Both the position numbers and the translations under genes were made by a program. The notes below the pieces were generated by a model. It saw nothing but the letters and a program-made list of their open reading frames with translations, ran no database searches and was not told where the DNA came from. From Vibrio sp. YMD68 (GTDB lineage Bacteria > Pseudomonadota > Gammaproteobacteria > Enterobacterales > Vibrionaceae), in contig NZ_CP124614.1 in the NCBI RefSeq assembly GCF_029958905.1, forward strand, positions 3,224,001-3,288,000: a stretch of 64,000 bases of DNA, written 5' to 3'. Position 1 is the first letter of the stretch; every line of letters starts with the position of its first letter. Positions 18,710 to 28,562 of the stretch are shown piece after piece.

Positions 18710-19205
18710 AACAAGGGCATCAATTTGGCAAAAAACTCACAGAAAAGCAACAAATAGAGGATAAAAAGTCGATATTGAACAGATAAGAAGCAATGTGTGT
18801 AGATAGTTATGCGGATACATTGCATTTAATATTGGTAATACCAATTTAGTGCATACCGCACCAGCGTTGAACATATCAGCACTATACACTAAAAGCTCAT
18901 ATCAAATCCGTAGATAATAAAAACACGACACTGAATAATTCACCAAGAACAATATACGATTTAAAATTAACAAAACAGAAACATCAACCAGATAATGCAA
19001 TTAAGGTAGGTGAAATAACCAGATTTAGGTCACATTAAAAAACAACAAGCCAACCAAAGTGAGGGTGATAATTAAGTAGGCCATCCTTGTTTAAGGAACA
19101 ATATAGGTTAGTTAACGCAGCAATTTATGGTGTGATTAACGTCAAAAATAGAGAGATATTCAGAAGAAAATAGGCGCGTAAAAATACCAAATTGGAAGCG
19201 AAGAA
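18710..19205. other. gene-free AT-rich stretch
   Basis: About 500 bp with stop codons in all frames. I see no protein gene, tRNA or clear terminator. It separates the ABC operon promoter region from the repeat tail of the tRNA cluster. Confidence 0.6.
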
Positions 19206-19431
19206 GCCTCGTCATTTCTGATCAGCCTTTCTGATGGTCGTCGGTGAAGAGACATTCTTTGAACATCAGACGAACCCCTCTCTGGGTTCAAATAATACAA
19301 GACTGAAAATGAAAAAAGCCTCGTCATTTCTGAGCAGCCCCTTTCTGATGGTCGTTGGTGAAGAGACATTCTTTGAACATCAGACGAACCCCTCTCTGGG
19401 TTCAAATAATGCAAGACTGAAAATGAAAAAA
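19206..19431 (-). repeat. tandem repeats of a tRNA-Pro 3' end plus terminator
   Basis: Two units, 19206-19317 and 19318-19431 (112 and 114 bp), are about 95% identical to each other. Each holds, on the minus strand, a decayed copy of the tRNA-Pro 3' half (ending GTCTCTTCACCGACGACCA or nearly so), then a version of the GCCTCGTCA terminator arm. They continue directly from the intact tRNA-Pro gene and its terminator at 19425-19540, so the array is the tail of the tRNA transcript. In both decayed units the terminator stem has lost pairing (TGATCAGCC and GAGCAGCCC in place of TGACGAGGC). Confidence 0.85.
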
Positions 19432-19453
19432 GCCTCGTCATTTCTGACGAGGC
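19425..19453 (-). terminator. terminator of the tRNA cluster
   Basis: A 9-bp perfect stem (19432-19440 with 19445-19453), a TTTC loop and a run of seven T on the minus strand, directly after the last tRNA-Pro. Confidence 0.92.
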
Positions 19454-19463
19454 TTTCTTATAG

Positions 19464-19540
<77 letters not shown>

Positions 19541-19593
19541 ACAAGGTTTTATTTCGATTGAACGAAAAAGGAAACTTACGTTACCAAAATTAA

Positions 19594-19670
19594 TGGGGTG
19601 GCTAACGAGATTCGAACTCGCGACCACCGGAATCACAATCCAGGGCTCTACCAACTGAGCTATAGCCACC
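19594..19670 (-). tRNA. tRNA-His (GUG), copy 2
   Basis: 77 nt with encoded CCA and the extra 5' G (G-1) that identifies tRNA-His. The anticodon loop is TTGTGAT (anticodon GUG). It is the second of two apparently identical His genes in the cluster. Confidence 0.97.
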
Positions 19671-19711
19671 ACTAATTTTTTATATAACCGCTAAAGCGAT
19701 TATTGAAATAG

Positions 19712-19788
<77 letters not shown>

Positions 19789-19810
19789 ACATGTATTTTT
19801 TTACTTGGTT

Positions 19811-19881
19811 TGCTTCCCGAGAAAACTCTCTGGTCCGCTTATTCCAAGAGCCGTGATGCGCTAAAAAACGCTATTCACTGA
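19811..19881 (-). pseudogene. degenerate tRNA-Pro remnant
   Basis: On the minus strand this stretch keeps pieces of tRNA-Pro in order: GTGAATAGCG, TAGCGCATC and GGACCAGAG. The D loop and anticodon arm are scrambled and the 3' end is lost. It lies exactly where the duplicated unit would place a third tRNA-Pro, between the upstream His gene and the first intact Pro gene. Not expected to fold as a tRNA. Confidence 0.7.
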
Positions 19882-19964
19882 CAATTTCGTTTTGATTCTT
19901 GGGATGTGACTTGAATCAAAACAGGAAGCTTTTATTTACTCAGTAAACTAAACTACCTAAATAA

Positions 19965-20041
19965 TGGGGTGGCTAACGAGATTCGAACTCGCGACCACCG
20001 GAATCACAATCCAGGGCTCTACCAACTGAGCTATAGCCACC
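19965..20041 (-). tRNA. tRNA-His (GUG), copy 1
   Basis: 77 nt with the G-1 residue, anticodon GUG and encoded CCA. Same sequence as the copy at 19594. It lies 44 bp downstream of tRNA-Arg. Confidence 0.97.
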
Positions 20042-20085
20042 ACTATGTTTTGCCAATATGCCACTTACTTGTGTAAGCATCCGGA

Positions 20086-20162
<77 letters not shown>

Positions 20163-20183
20163 ATGCCCTATCGGCGGAGTGGA

Positions 20184-20212
20184 ATAATACGTAGTTCACA
20201 CTATGTCGTCTA
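20184..20212 (-). promoter_or_regulatory. promoter of the tRNA cluster
   Basis: On the minus strand TAGACG (-35, 20207-20212) and TATTAT (-10, 20184-20189) are 17 bp apart. They are followed by a GC-rich discriminator (CCACTCCGCCG), a hallmark of stringently controlled stable-RNA promoters. tRNA-Arg begins about 22 bp further on. Confidence 0.7.
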
Positions 20213-20305
20213 GTACTTTTTCAACTTTTTTTATCGTTTGGCGCCTTTTTGGGCAATTAAAGTGTGACAAAGACCTATTTCATAAAGAATAATCATTCGA
20301 TCGGC

Positions 20306-20336
20306 GATAACTTGTTGTTTAATGCAACAAGTTATC
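20306..20336. promoter_or_regulatory. 12-bp perfect inverted repeat upstream of cytochrome c5
   Basis: GATAACTTGTTG and its exact complement are separated by 7 bp. No T run follows on either strand, so it is not a standard terminator. A TATAAT begins 5 bp later (20341), placing the repeat over the -35 region of a possible cytochrome promoter; an operator is the simplest reading. Confidence 0.5.
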
Positions 20337-20450
20337 AGGATATAATCACCCACTGTTTACATTGATTTAACAGACTTTCGAGTGGTTAGATCGGGATAAA
20401 AACAATTAACTATATAATTGGTAAGCATGTACTTACCTTAGGAATATAAA

Positions 20451-20873
20451 GTGAGTTTAATGGATATGTCTCAACGAATCTTAAGTGTATTGTTCGCAGC
20501 TTTGTTATGTTCTACAGCAGCGTACGCAAGTAGTGTTAGCCCAGAAGAGTATGAGGCTATCGCGGAACGCATCAAACCTGTTGGTGACGTTTACTTAGCT
20601 GGCAGTGAGCCAGTGGTTGCTGAAGCCAGCGGCCCTCGCGATGGCAAAGCTGTTTACGGCATGTTCTGTACCGCTTGTCATAGCATTGGTGTGAGTGGCG
20701 CACCTAAAACTGGTGATGCGGGTGACTGGGCTCCACGAATTGCTCAAGGTAAAGACGTTCTTGCCGATCACGCTATCAATGGCTTCAACGCTATGCCTGC
20801 AAGAGGTGCTTGTATGGACTGTTCAGACGATGAAATCATTGCTGCTATTGAGCACATGATCGAAGGTATTTAA
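20451..20873 (+). CDS. cytochrome c5 family monohaem protein
   Basis: Small periplasmic c-type cytochrome (140 residues) that probably carries electrons towards a terminal oxidase. The signal peptide covers about residues 1-26 (LSVLFAALLCSTAAYA). The single haem site is C73-T-A-C76-H77. A second cysteine pair (C116 and C119, GACMDC) is the disulfide typical of cytochrome c5, and the axial Met is probably in NAMPARG. I use the GTG at 20451, which has AGGA seven bases upstream; ATGs at 20460 and 20466 are alternatives. It shares a two-way terminator with the convergent rep gene. Confidence 0.9.
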   Translation: MSLMDMSQRILSVLFAALLCSTAAYASSVSPEEYEAIAERIKPVGDVYLAGSEPVVAEASGPRDGKAVYGMFCTACHSIGVSGAPKTGDAGDWAPRIAQGKDVLADHAINGFNAMPARGACMDCSDDEIIAAIEHMIEGI

Positions 20874-20936
20874 CAACGTCCTCTTTTCCTTGGTCAGTTG
20901 TTAGTTTGGTCAATTGTTAGATATAAAATGTCAGAT

Positions 20937-20970
20937 AAAAAAGGCTTGGTTTTGTCATCAAGCCTTTTTT
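20937..20970. terminator. bidirectional terminator between cytochrome c5 and rep
   Basis: A 12-bp perfect stem with A6 on the left arm and T6 on the right arm (20937-20948 with 20959-20970) works for both convergent genes. Confidence 0.92.
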
Positions 20971-21028
20971 GTATCCGCTCTCATATGCTCTAGCGAAAGT
21001 GCTGATTCCCTGCGTTTAAACCGATTTG

Positions 21029-23044
21029 CTATTTTTTAAACATCGAGCGGAGATTGGCGATGTGGGCCTGCCCTTTTTCCATTCGCTCTTCTGCGGAAAC
21101 AGGCTTTTTGGTCGATTCCCATTCCACATCATCAAAGGGTAACTCATCAAGAAAGCGACTTTGAGATGGCTTTATCAGTTCACCGTACTGGCGACGTTCT
21201 TTGCACATTGTAAAAGTTAACTCTTTTTGAGCCCGAGTGATGCCGACATACATAAGACGACGTTCTTCTTCCACGTTATCTTCATCAATACTGGTTTGGT
21301 GTGGCAAAATGCCCTCTTCAGAGCCAAGTAAATAAACATAAGGAAATTCTAAGCCTTTTGATGCGTGTAAGGTCATCAACTGAACCGCATCACTGTCTTC
21401 ATCGTCTTCTCCGCGCTCCATCATATCGCGCAACGTCAGCTTCAATACCACTTCTTTAAGTGTCTTCTCTTCTTGATCATAATTGTCGCCTTCTAAATCC
21501 GCCACGATCCAAGAGTACAGGTCCGAGACATTTTTCATTCTCATTTCCGCCGCTTTGGCACTCGCAGAGGTTTCATACAACCAATCTTCATAGTTGATAT
21601 CGCGAACCAGTGATCGAACCGCCTCAACGGTATTACCTCTCTCGGCATTATCGGCAATCGCAACTATCCACTGGGTGAATCGCTGCAGATTCTCGAGACC
21701 TCGACCTTTTAAATGTTGCTCTAGGCCCATTTCAAAACTGGCAGCAAACAAGCTTTTACCACGCATGTTGGCGTAACTGCCCAGCTTTTCTAGCGTCACA
21801 GGACCGATCTCACGGCGCGGCGTGTTGACGATTCTCAAGAATGCGTTGTCATCATCTGGGTTAACCAACACTCGTAGATAAGCCATGATGTCTTTAATTT
21901 CTGCTCGAGAGAAAAACGACGTTCCACCCGATAATTTGTACGGCACTTTATTTTGTACTAAGGATTTTTCGATTAAACGCGACTGGTGATTACCACGATA
22001 CAAAATCGCGTAATCTTTATAGTGTGTGCGGTTTAGAAACCGGTGGGCAATGATTTCTCCCGTCACCCGTTCGGCTTCGTGGTCTTCATTTTTTGCCAAC
22101 AACACCTTAAGTTTTTCACCTTCGGGGATTTCAGAAAACAAGGTTTTCTCATACACGTGAGGATTGTTAGCGATCAAAATATTCGCTGCACGCAAGATTC
22201 GACACGTAGAGCGATAATTTTGCTCTAACTTAATCAAACGTAAATTTGGGTAATCTTGACCAAGCAATACCAGGTTTTGAGGTTTCGCACCACGCCATGA
22301 ATAAATCGATTGATCATCATCTCCCACCACAGTGAGACGCTCTCGTTCACCCACGATTAACTTCACCAATTCATATTGGCTGGTATTGGTATCTTGGTAT
22401 TCATCCACCAGCAGGTAACGAATACGGTTTTGCCAACGCTTACGTACCTCTTCATTGGTGCGCAATAACAGAACTGGTAACGAAATAAGGTCATCAAAGT
22501 CGAGTGCGTTATACGCTTTCATCTGCTTTTGATACATTTCATAGCAAAAAGCAAACAGCTGATCTTGCTCTCCTAGCGCCCGTGCTTTCACTTGGTCGGT
22601 TGTGAGCATGTCATTTTTCCAATTTGAAATACTACTCATCAACAGGCGCAGAAGATCTTTATCACCATCCAGCTGTTTTTCTGTCAGCTCTTTTAATAGT
22701 GCCATTTGGTCTTGGTCATCGAACAACGAGAAACCCGCCTTTAAACCCAGCACTTTATATTCACGACGAATAATATTCAGACCCAAAGTATGGAAAGTAG
22801 AAACCATCAACCCTTTGGATTCCGCTTTTCCTAAAGTTTGCCCAACACGCTCTTTCATTTCGCGCGCCGCTTTATTAGTAAACGTCACCGCCGCGATATT
22901 TCGTGCCTTATAACCACATTGCTGAACCAAATAAGCAATTTTATTGGTAATTACCCGAGTTTTTCCTGAACCCGCTCCAGCAAGCACCAGGCATGGTCCT
23001 GATACAAACTTTACGGCTTCATCTTGTTGTGGGTTCAGCTTCAT
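21029..23044 (-). CDS. rep: ATP-dependent DNA helicase Rep
   Basis: Superfamily 1A 3'-5' DNA helicase that travels with the replisome and clears protein roadblocks. The Q motif (LNPQQDEAV) starts at residue 3; Walker A AGAGSGKT is at about 22-29, motif II is VDEYQDTN, motif [16 protein letters not shown], motif IV QNYRST, and motifs [16 protein letters not shown] and VGITRA lie near the C-terminus. At 671 residues it has Rep length rather than the roughly 720 of UvrD, and the start [14 protein letters not shown] matches Rep. Convergent with cytochrome c5, divergent from vexR. Confidence 0.95.
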   Translation of the reverse strand: MKLNPQQDEAVKFVSGPCLVLAGAGSGKTRVITNKIAYLVQQCGYKARNIAAVTFTNKAAREMKERVGQTLGKAESKGLMVSTFHTLGLNIIRREYKVLGLKAGFSLFDDQDQMALLKELTEKQLDGDKDLLRLLMSSISNWKNDMLTTDQVKARALGEQDQLFAFCYEMYQKQMKAYNALDFDDLISLPVLLLRTNEEVRKRWQNRIRYLLVDEYQDTNTSQYELVKLIVGERERLTVVGDDDQSIYSWRGAKPQNLVLLGQDYPNLRLIKLEQNYRSTCRILRAANILIANNPHVYEKTLFSEIPEGEKLKVLLAKNEDHEAERVTGEIIAHRFLNRTHYKDYAILYRGNHQSRLIEKSLVQNKVPYKLSGGTSFFSRAEIKDIMAYLRVLVNPDDDNAFLRIVNTPRREIGPVTLEKLGSYANMRGKSLFAASFEMGLEQHLKGRGLENLQRFTQWIVAIADNAERGNTVEAVRSLVRDINYEDWLYETSASAKAAEMRMKNVSDLYSWIVADLEGDNYDQEEKTLKEVVLKLTLRDMMERGEDDEDSDAVQLMTLHASKGLEFPYVYLLGSEEGILPHQTSIDEDNVEEERRLMYVGITRAQKELTFTMCKERRQYGELIKPSQSRFLDELPFDDVEWESTKKPVSAEERMEKGQAHIANLRSMFKK

Positions 23045-23176
23045 GGTGTTCTCAACTTTGTACTCTTAATGTTGGCTATAATAATCCTGCAATGACACGA
23101 ATGCTATCGTCCCGTTAATAAGAATTTTTAACCATTATTCATTTCATGCTTGCATTCTATTGCACATATTAAGCTA

Positions 23177-23200
23177 TAATGAATGAACGTTCATTCATTA
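23177..23200. promoter_or_regulatory. 24-bp perfect palindrome, probable VexR operator
   Basis: TAATGAATGAAC and its exact complement meet with no spacer, centred at 23188/23189. The left end overlaps a TATAAT at 23175-23180, and the vexR start codon is only 10 bp away. Position and perfect symmetry fit autorepression by the TetR-family regulator encoded immediately downstream. Confidence 0.8.
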
Positions 23201-23210
23201 CTGGTGTCTT

Positions 23211-23792
23211 ATGACTAGCAAACTGATAGATGATAAACGTCAAAAGATATTACTCGCAGCAGGTGCGGTTGTTGCTGATGTAGGCTTGCAAGGTCTTTCA
23301 ATGCAAAAATTAGCCAAAAAAGCCGGAGTCGCTGCGGGTACAATTTATCGCTATTTTGACGATAAAGATCACCTGATTAAAGAGCTGAGGTTACACGTAG
23401 CACAAAGCATTGCTGACGTCGTGCAAAAAGATGTTAATGAATCTATGCCACTCAAAGCCCGTTATAGACAGATGTGGCTCAATATTTGGAATCTAGTTGG
23501 CTCTGATATTGCGATGCTAAAAAACCGCATCCAATACGATTCAACTCCTATAGCAAATTGTAGTACCTCTCAAGATGAGGAGCGCGGTATGTTTAATGAA
23601 GTCTTTGCTTTCTTTGCTCAAGGTAAAGAGCAAGGCATTTTTAAACAACTTGATAATGAACTGCTTTCAGCATTGAGCTTGGAAACAAGCGTGACACTGG
23701 CTCGTAAGCACACTTTTGGACAATACCAACTCAGCGACGACGCCATAGAAGCGGCGATCAATGCAAGTTGGGATGCCATAATTAACCACTAA
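23211..23792 (+). CDS. vexR: TetR-family regulator of the VexAB efflux operon
   Basis: 193-residue repressor. The N-terminal helix-turn-helix is at about residues 10-55 (LSMQKLAKKAGVAAGTIYRY, the TetR signature). The C-terminal ligand-binding half is diverged, as usual. It is the first gene of vexR-vexA-vexB, with a 19-bp gap to vexA, and a perfect palindrome covers its own promoter. Gene order through ubiK, ilvC and ilvY matches what I recall of the V. cholerae vexRAB locus, where VexR responds to VexB substrates such as detergents and indole. The symbol rests on that synteny. Confidence 0.87.
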   Translation: MTSKLIDDKRQKILLAAGAVVADVGLQGLSMQKLAKKAGVAAGTIYRYFDDKDHLIKELRLHVAQSIADVVQKDVNESMPLKARYRQMWLNIWNLVGSDIAMLKNRIQYDSTPIANCSTSQDEERGMFNEVFAFFAQGKEQGIFKQLDNELLSALSLETSVTLARKHTFGQYQLSDDAIEAAINASWDAIINH

Positions 23793-23811
23793 CTTCGGAG
23801 TTATACGCAGA

Positions 23812-24918
23812 ATGAAAAAGTGGACTTTCTTTATGCTACTTATCGCCATTGTCCTATTTGGCAGTGTGATAGGTTTTAATCTATTTAAACAGCAGAAAAT
23901 AGCTGAATACCTTGCTAATCGACCTGAACCAGAATTTCCAGTCACTGCCGTAGAAATCAAATCGGTAGACTGGGTTCCTGTGATTGAAGCAATCGGCTTT
24001 ATTGAACCAAACCAAGGTGTGACCATTGCTAATGAAACCAACGGTGTCATCGATAAAATCACCTTCGACTCAGGCACACAGGTAGAAGAGGGCCAATCTT
24101 TGGTGCTACTCGACTCTGAGGTTGAAATCGCCAATTTTAAAAGCACAAAAGCACGCTTGCCAGCGGCTGAAGCTAAATACAAGCGTTACCAAGGTTTGTA
24201 TAAGAAAGGCTCTATTTCAAAAGAAGCGTACGATGATGCTGAAGCGAATTACTATTCTCTATCGGCCGATCTTGAGAGTTTAAAAGCGTCCATTGACCGC
24301 CGTGAAATTAAAGCCCCTTTCTCCGGCGTTGTCGGTATTCGTAATGTCTACTTAGGCCAATACCTTCAAGCAGGTACAGACATTGTTCGCTTAGAAGACA
24401 CCAGTATTATGCGCTTACGTTTTACTGTTCCTCAAGCGGATATTTCTCGTATCGGCCTCAATCAAACGGTTGATATCTTTGTCGATGCATACCCTGAAAA
24501 AACCTTCAAAGGTTCGATCAGTGCCATTGAACCCGCAGTCAGCGTTCAAAGTGGCCTGATTCAAGTTCAAGCTGATATTCCAAATAACGATGGGCAGCTT
24601 CGAAGCGGTATGTTTGCTCGTGCGAATATCATTCTACCCACACTCGAAAATCAAATCGTTATTCCGCAAACGGCGATCACTTATACCCTGTACGGGGATA
24701 ACGTTTATATCGTCTCAGAAGAAGATGGGGTTCAGAGAGTTAAACAACACGTGGTAAAAATTGGTGAGCGCAGTGCTGACATCGCACACGTTCTAGAAGG
24801 TATCAAAGACGGTGATATGGTTGTGACAACAGGTCAGGTTCGCTTAAGTAACGACGCCAAAGTACGCATCGTTGAAAGTGATGCAACCACCACTCCTGCT
24901 GAAACACCAATGCTGTAA
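23812..24918 (+). CDS. vexA: RND efflux periplasmic adaptor VexA
   Basis: Membrane-fusion protein (368 residues) linking the inner-membrane pump VexB to a TolC-type channel. An N-terminal membrane anchor (about residues 4-24) has no lipobox cysteine near it, so it is not a lipoprotein. The lipoyl halves flank a short alpha-hairpin (about 95-160, around YKKGSISKEAYDDAEANYYS), and beta-barrel and membrane-proximal domains follow. GGAG lies upstream with about ten bases spacing. The gap to vexB is 11 bp. Confidence 0.9.
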   Translation: MKKWTFFMLLIAIVLFGSVIGFNLFKQQKIAEYLANRPEPEFPVTAVEIKSVDWVPVIEAIGFIEPNQGVTIANETNGVIDKITFDSGTQVEEGQSLVLLDSEVEIANFKSTKARLPAAEAKYKRYQGLYKKGSISKEAYDDAEANYYSLSADLESLKASIDRREIKAPFSGVVGIRNVYLGQYLQAGTDIVRLEDTSIMRLRFTVPQADISRIGLNQTVDIFVDAYPEKTFKGSISAIEPAVSVQSGLIQVQADIPNNDGQLRSGMFARANIILPTLENQIVIPQTAITYTLYGDNVYIVSEEDGVQRVKQHVVKIGERSADIAHVLEGIKDGDMVVTTGQVRLSNDAKVRIVESDATTTPAETPML

Positions 24919-24929
24919 CTGGAGAAATT

Positions 24930-27900
24930 ATGCGCTTTACTGATGTTTTCATAAAACGTCCAGTTCTGGCAGTATCGATCAGCTTTTTGATTGCTTTGCT
25001 TGGTATGCAAGCTATTTTCAAAATGCAGGTTCGCGAATACCCAGAAATGACGAACACCGTAGTCACGGTCACTACCAGCTACTACGGAGCCAGTGCCGAC
25101 TTGATTCAAGGCTTTATTACCCAGCCATTAGAACAAGCCGTTGCTCAAGCCGATAATATCGATTATATGACTTCCCAGTCAGTAAATGGCCAGTCGACCA
25201 TAACCGTGACGATGAAGCTTAACACCGATCCTAACTCGGCGCTTTCCGATATATTGGCTAAAACCAACTCAGTCCGCTCTCAGCTTCCTGGCGAAGCTGA
25301 AGACCCGACAGTAACCATGTCGACGGGCTCTACTACTGCGGTGCTCTATATTGGTTTTACCAGTGATGAACTGGCATCAAGTCAAATCACCGATTACTTA
25401 GAACGTGTCGTTAACCCTCAGCTGTTTACCGTTAATGGGGTTTCAAAAATCGACCTCTATGGTGGGATGAAATACGCTCTTCGTGTATGGCTTGACCCAT
25501 CAAAAATGGCGGCACTTAATCTCACGGCTTCTGATGTAATGGGTATTTTGAATGCCAATAACTATCAGTCAGCAACCGGGCAAGTCACCGGTGAGTTCGT
25601 TATTTTTAACGGCAGTGCGGACACGCAAGTATCCAATGTTTCCGAGCTAGAAAATTTGGTCGTAAAGGGAACCGAAGGCGAAGTGATTCGTTTGGCTGAT
25701 ATTGCCAAAGTGAGCTTAGAAAAGAGTCATGATGTTTATCGTGCCAGTGCTAATGGTCAAGAAGCGGTCGTTGCCGCGATCAATGCTGCGCCAAGTGCTA
25801 ACCCAATCAACATTGCTGCCGATGTGCTTGAACTTCTTCCTAGTTTAGAGAAGAACCTTCCAAGCAATATCTCGATGAACGTTATGTACGATTCAACGAT
25901 TGCAATCAATGAGTCGATCAATGAAGTCATCAAAACTATCCTTGAAGCAGCCGTAATTGTACTGATTGTGATCACCCTGTTCTTGGGATCCTTCCGAGCG
26001 GTTATCATTCCTATCGTCACTATTCCACTCTCCCTTATTGGTGTGGCGATGGTGATGCAGGTCATGGGCTTTTCTTGGAACTTAATGACCCTGCTCGCGA
26101 TGGTATTAGCGATCGGCTTGGTGGTGGATGATGCCATCGTTGTTCTGGAAAATGTCGATAGGCACTTAAAGCTCGGTGAATCTCCATTTAGAGCGGCCAT
26201 TATTGGTACCCGCGAAATTGCAGTTCCCGTTATTGCCATGACGTTAACACTCGGTGCAGTTTACGCCCCAATCGCAATGATGGGCGGTATAACAGGCTCA
26301 CTATTTAAAGAGTTTGCATTAACGTTGGCTGGTGCGGTTTTTGTGTCAGGTATTGTCGCATTAACGCTGTCACCAATGATGTGCTCGAAAATGCTTAAAG
26401 CTAATGAAGAGCCTGGTAAATTTGAGAAGACAGTCCATCACGTGCTCGATGGCATGACCAACCGCTATTCACGTATGTTAAAGGCGGTCATGGCCCACCG
26501 CCCAGTAGTGATTGGCTTCTCGGTGATTGTTTTCGCTGTATTACCGGTGCTGTTTTCCTTCATTCCAAGTGAACTGGCCCCTTCGGAAGATAAAGGGGTA
26601 ATCATGTTAATGGGTACAGCGCCTTCAACCGCTAACCTGGATTACATGCAAAACACCATGAACGATGTGAATGAGATTCTATCGGATCAACCTGAAGTCT
26701 CTTTTGCTCAGGTATTTACTGGGGTGCCAAATGCAAACCAGGCCTTTGGTATCGCCTCAATGGTGCCTTGGAGTGAGCGTGAAGCAAGCCAAGCCGAAGT
26801 GGCAAAACGCGTGGGTAATTTAGTGACAAACGTACCAGGTATGGCGGTGACTGCTTTCCAAATGCCAGAACTTCCTGGTGCGGGATCTGGCTTGCCAATT
26901 CAGTTTGTTATTACCACGCCAAACAGCTTTGAGAGCTTATTTACCGTAGCGTCAGATATACTGAGCGAAGTGACCGCAAACCCTATGTTCGTTTATTCTG
27001 ACTTAGACCTTAACTTTGACTCAGCAACGATGAAGATTAACATCGATAAAGACAAAGCAGGCGCGTACGGAGTGACGATGCAAGACATTGGCATCACGCT
27101 GAGCACCATGATGGCGGATGGTTATGTCAACCGTATTGACCTCAATGGTCGCTCGTATGAAGTGATTCCACAGGTTGAACGTAAATTCCGTTTAAACCCA
27201 GAATCAATGAATAACTACTACGTTCGAGCCGCTGACGGAAAAGCCGTTCCATTGGGCAGTCTAATTCAAATTGATGTGATTGCTGAGCCTCGTTCTTTGC
27301 CTCACTTCAACCAGCTCAATTCTGCCACAGTCGGCGCAGTACCTGCTCCAGGCACGGCAATGGGTGATGCGGTCAATTGGTTTGAAGGTATTGCAACCGA
27401 TAAGCTGCCTAGCGGTTACAACCACGACTACATGGGTGAATCACGCCAATACGTCACCGAAGGAAGTGCGCTTTATGCAACCTTTGGTTTAGCACTGGCG
27501 ATCATCTTCCTAGTCTTGGCTATTCAGTTTGAATCGATTAAAGATCCACTTGTCATCATGGTGTCCGTACCACTGGCTATTTGTGGTGCCTTGATCGCTC
27601 TGGCATGGGGTGCAGCAACGATGAACATCTACTCTCAGGTAGGTTTGATCACGCTGGTTGGCCTTATTACCAAGCACGGTATTTTGATTTGTGAAGTGGC
27701 GAAAGAAGAGCAACTCCATAATAAGAAAAATCGTATCGACGCAGTTATGGAAGCGGCAAAAGTTCGTCTTCGCCCGATTCTCATGACAACCGCCGCGATG
27801 ATCGCTGGCCTTATCCCGCTCATGTACGCAACTGGCGCGGGTGCCGCTCAACGCTTTAGTATCGGTATTGTTATCGTTGCTGGCCTTGCTATTGGTACTC

Positions 27901-28052
27901 TCTTTACTCTGTTCGTACTGCCGGTTATCTACAGCTATCTTGCAGAGAAGCACAAGCCACTGCCTGTGTTTGTTGAAGATAAAGATCTAGAGAAGCTCGC
28001 GCGTATTGATGAAGCAAAAGCCGCTCAACGAGAAATATCTCACCCAAGCTAA
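24930..28052 (+). CDS. vexB: RND multidrug efflux transporter VexB
   Basis: Inner-membrane proton-driven pump of 1040 residues in the AcrB/HAE1 family, full length. It has twelve expected membrane segments with two large periplasmic loops. The helix-4 proton-relay signature GLVVDDAIVVLENVDRH keeps both aspartates (about 407-408). The C-terminal half has the matching helix-10 lysine region (ITLVGLITKHGILICE). It works with VexA and an outer-membrane TolC encoded elsewhere; in V. cholerae the homologue exports bile salts and detergents. GGAG is eight bases upstream of the ATG. A strong terminator follows. Confidence 0.93.
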   Translation: MRFTDVFIKRPVLAVSISFLIALLGMQAIFKMQVREYPEMTNTVVTVTTSYYGASADLIQGFITQPLEQAVAQADNIDYMTSQSVNGQSTITVTMKLNTDPNSALSDILAKTNSVRSQLPGEAEDPTVTMSTGSTTAVLYIGFTSDELASSQITDYLERVVNPQLFTVNGVSKIDLYGGMKYALRVWLDPSKMAALNLTASDVMGILNANNYQSATGQVTGEFVIFNGSADTQVSNVSELENLVVKGTEGEVIRLADIAKVSLEKSHDVYRASANGQEAVVAAINAAPSANPINIAADVLELLPSLEKNLPSNISMNVMYDSTIAINESINEVIKTILEAAVIVLIVITLFLGSFRAVIIPIVTIPLSLIGVAMVMQVMGFSWNLMTLLAMVLAIGLVVDDAIVVLENVDRHLKLGESPFRAAIIGTREIAVPVIAMTLTLGAVYAPIAMMGGITGSLFKEFALTLAGAVFVSGIVALTLSPMMCSKMLKANEEPGKFEKTVHHVLDGMTNRYSRMLKAVMAHRPVVIGFSVIVFAVLPVLFSFIPSELAPSEDKGVIMLMGTAPSTANLDYMQNTMNDVNEILSDQPEVSFAQVFTGVPNANQAFGIASMVPWSEREASQAEVAKRVGNLVTNVPGMAVTAFQMPELPGAGSGLPIQFVITTPNSFESLFTVASDILSEVTANPMFVYSDLDLNFDSATMKINIDKDKAGAYGVTMQDIGITLSTMMADGYVNRIDLNGRSYEVIPQVERKFRLNPESMNNYYVRAADGKAVPLGSLIQIDVIAEPRSLPHFNQLNSATVGAVPAPGTAMGDAVNWFEGIATDKLPSGYNHDYMGESRQYVTEGSALYATFGLALAIIFLVLAIQFESIKDPLVIMVSVPLAICGALIALAWGAATMNIYSQVGLITLVGLITKHGILICEVAKEEQLHNKKNRIDAVMEAAKVRLRPILMTTAAMIAGLIPLMYATGAGAAQRFSIGIVIVAGLAIGTLFTLFVLPVIYSYLAEKHKPLPVFVEDKDLEKLARIDEAKAAQREISHPS

Positions 28053-28070
28053 CCGTAAATATGCATTACG

Positions 28071-28093
28071 AGGCCACTTCGGTGGCCTTTTTT
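28071..28093 (+). terminator. terminator of vexRAB
   Basis: A 7-bp GC-rich stem with a TTCG tetraloop (28071-28077 with 28082-28088) is followed by six T. Confidence 0.93.
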
Positions 28094-28208
28094 CTGTCTC
28101 ACCCTTAACTGTCACCTATCATCACTGCACATTTTTTCCACCAACTAGCGACTTTTATGCTCGCTTTAAATAGAATGGAGACATAAATGAATAGGAGTTT
28201 CAGCCCAC

Positions 28209-28460
28209 ATGTTTGATCCAAAGAAATTAGAACAAATCGCGAAGCAAATTCATGACTCTATGCCAACCCCTGTTAAAGAGCTTGGTGCGGATGTTGACCA
28301 GAAAGTTCGCCAAGTTATCCAAGGGCAACTGAACAAACTGGACGTGGTTAGCCGTGAAGAGTTTGATGTTCAGACTCAAGTACTGTTGCGTACACGCCAG
28401 AAGCTGACAGAAATGGAGCAAAAGCTTGCTCAGCTTGAAGAGAAGCTAGCGGATAAGTAA
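28209..28460 (+). CDS. ubiK: ubiquinone biosynthesis accessory factor UbiK
   Basis: Short (83 residues) helical protein of the YqiC/BMFP family that binds UbiJ and helps the soluble ubiquinone-synthesis complex under oxygen. The N-terminus [19 protein letters not shown] is the family signature, and residues about 50-83 form a coiled coil ([20 protein letters not shown]). UbiJ, its known partner, is encoded at 46.2-46.9 kb in this window. Located between vexB and ilvC, each side closed by a terminator. Confidence 0.92.
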   Translation: MFDPKKLEQIAKQIHDSMPTPVKELGADVDQKVRQVIQGQLNKLDVVSREEFDVQTQVLLRTRQKLTEMEQKLAQLEEKLADK

Positions 28461-28494
28461 TCACTTACTTTATCCGATAAATAGTAGCCATAAG

Positions 28495-28526
28495 AAAGGG
28501 CTTGGTCATCACTGACCAAGCCCTTT
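28495..28526. terminator. terminator between ubiK and ilvC
   Basis: A 14-bp perfect stem with a 4-nt loop (28495-28508 with 28513-28526). The T tract is short and interrupted on both strands, but the position after ubiK supports it. Confidence 0.8.
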
Positions 28527-28562
28527 GTATTTCTATATTCGCTTTACAAAGTCAAAGCAAAT

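Noticed and set aside
25757..26239. 160-codon antisense frame inside vexB
   Set aside because: Fully opposite to conserved membrane helices of vexB; composition is that of a reverse-complement shadow.
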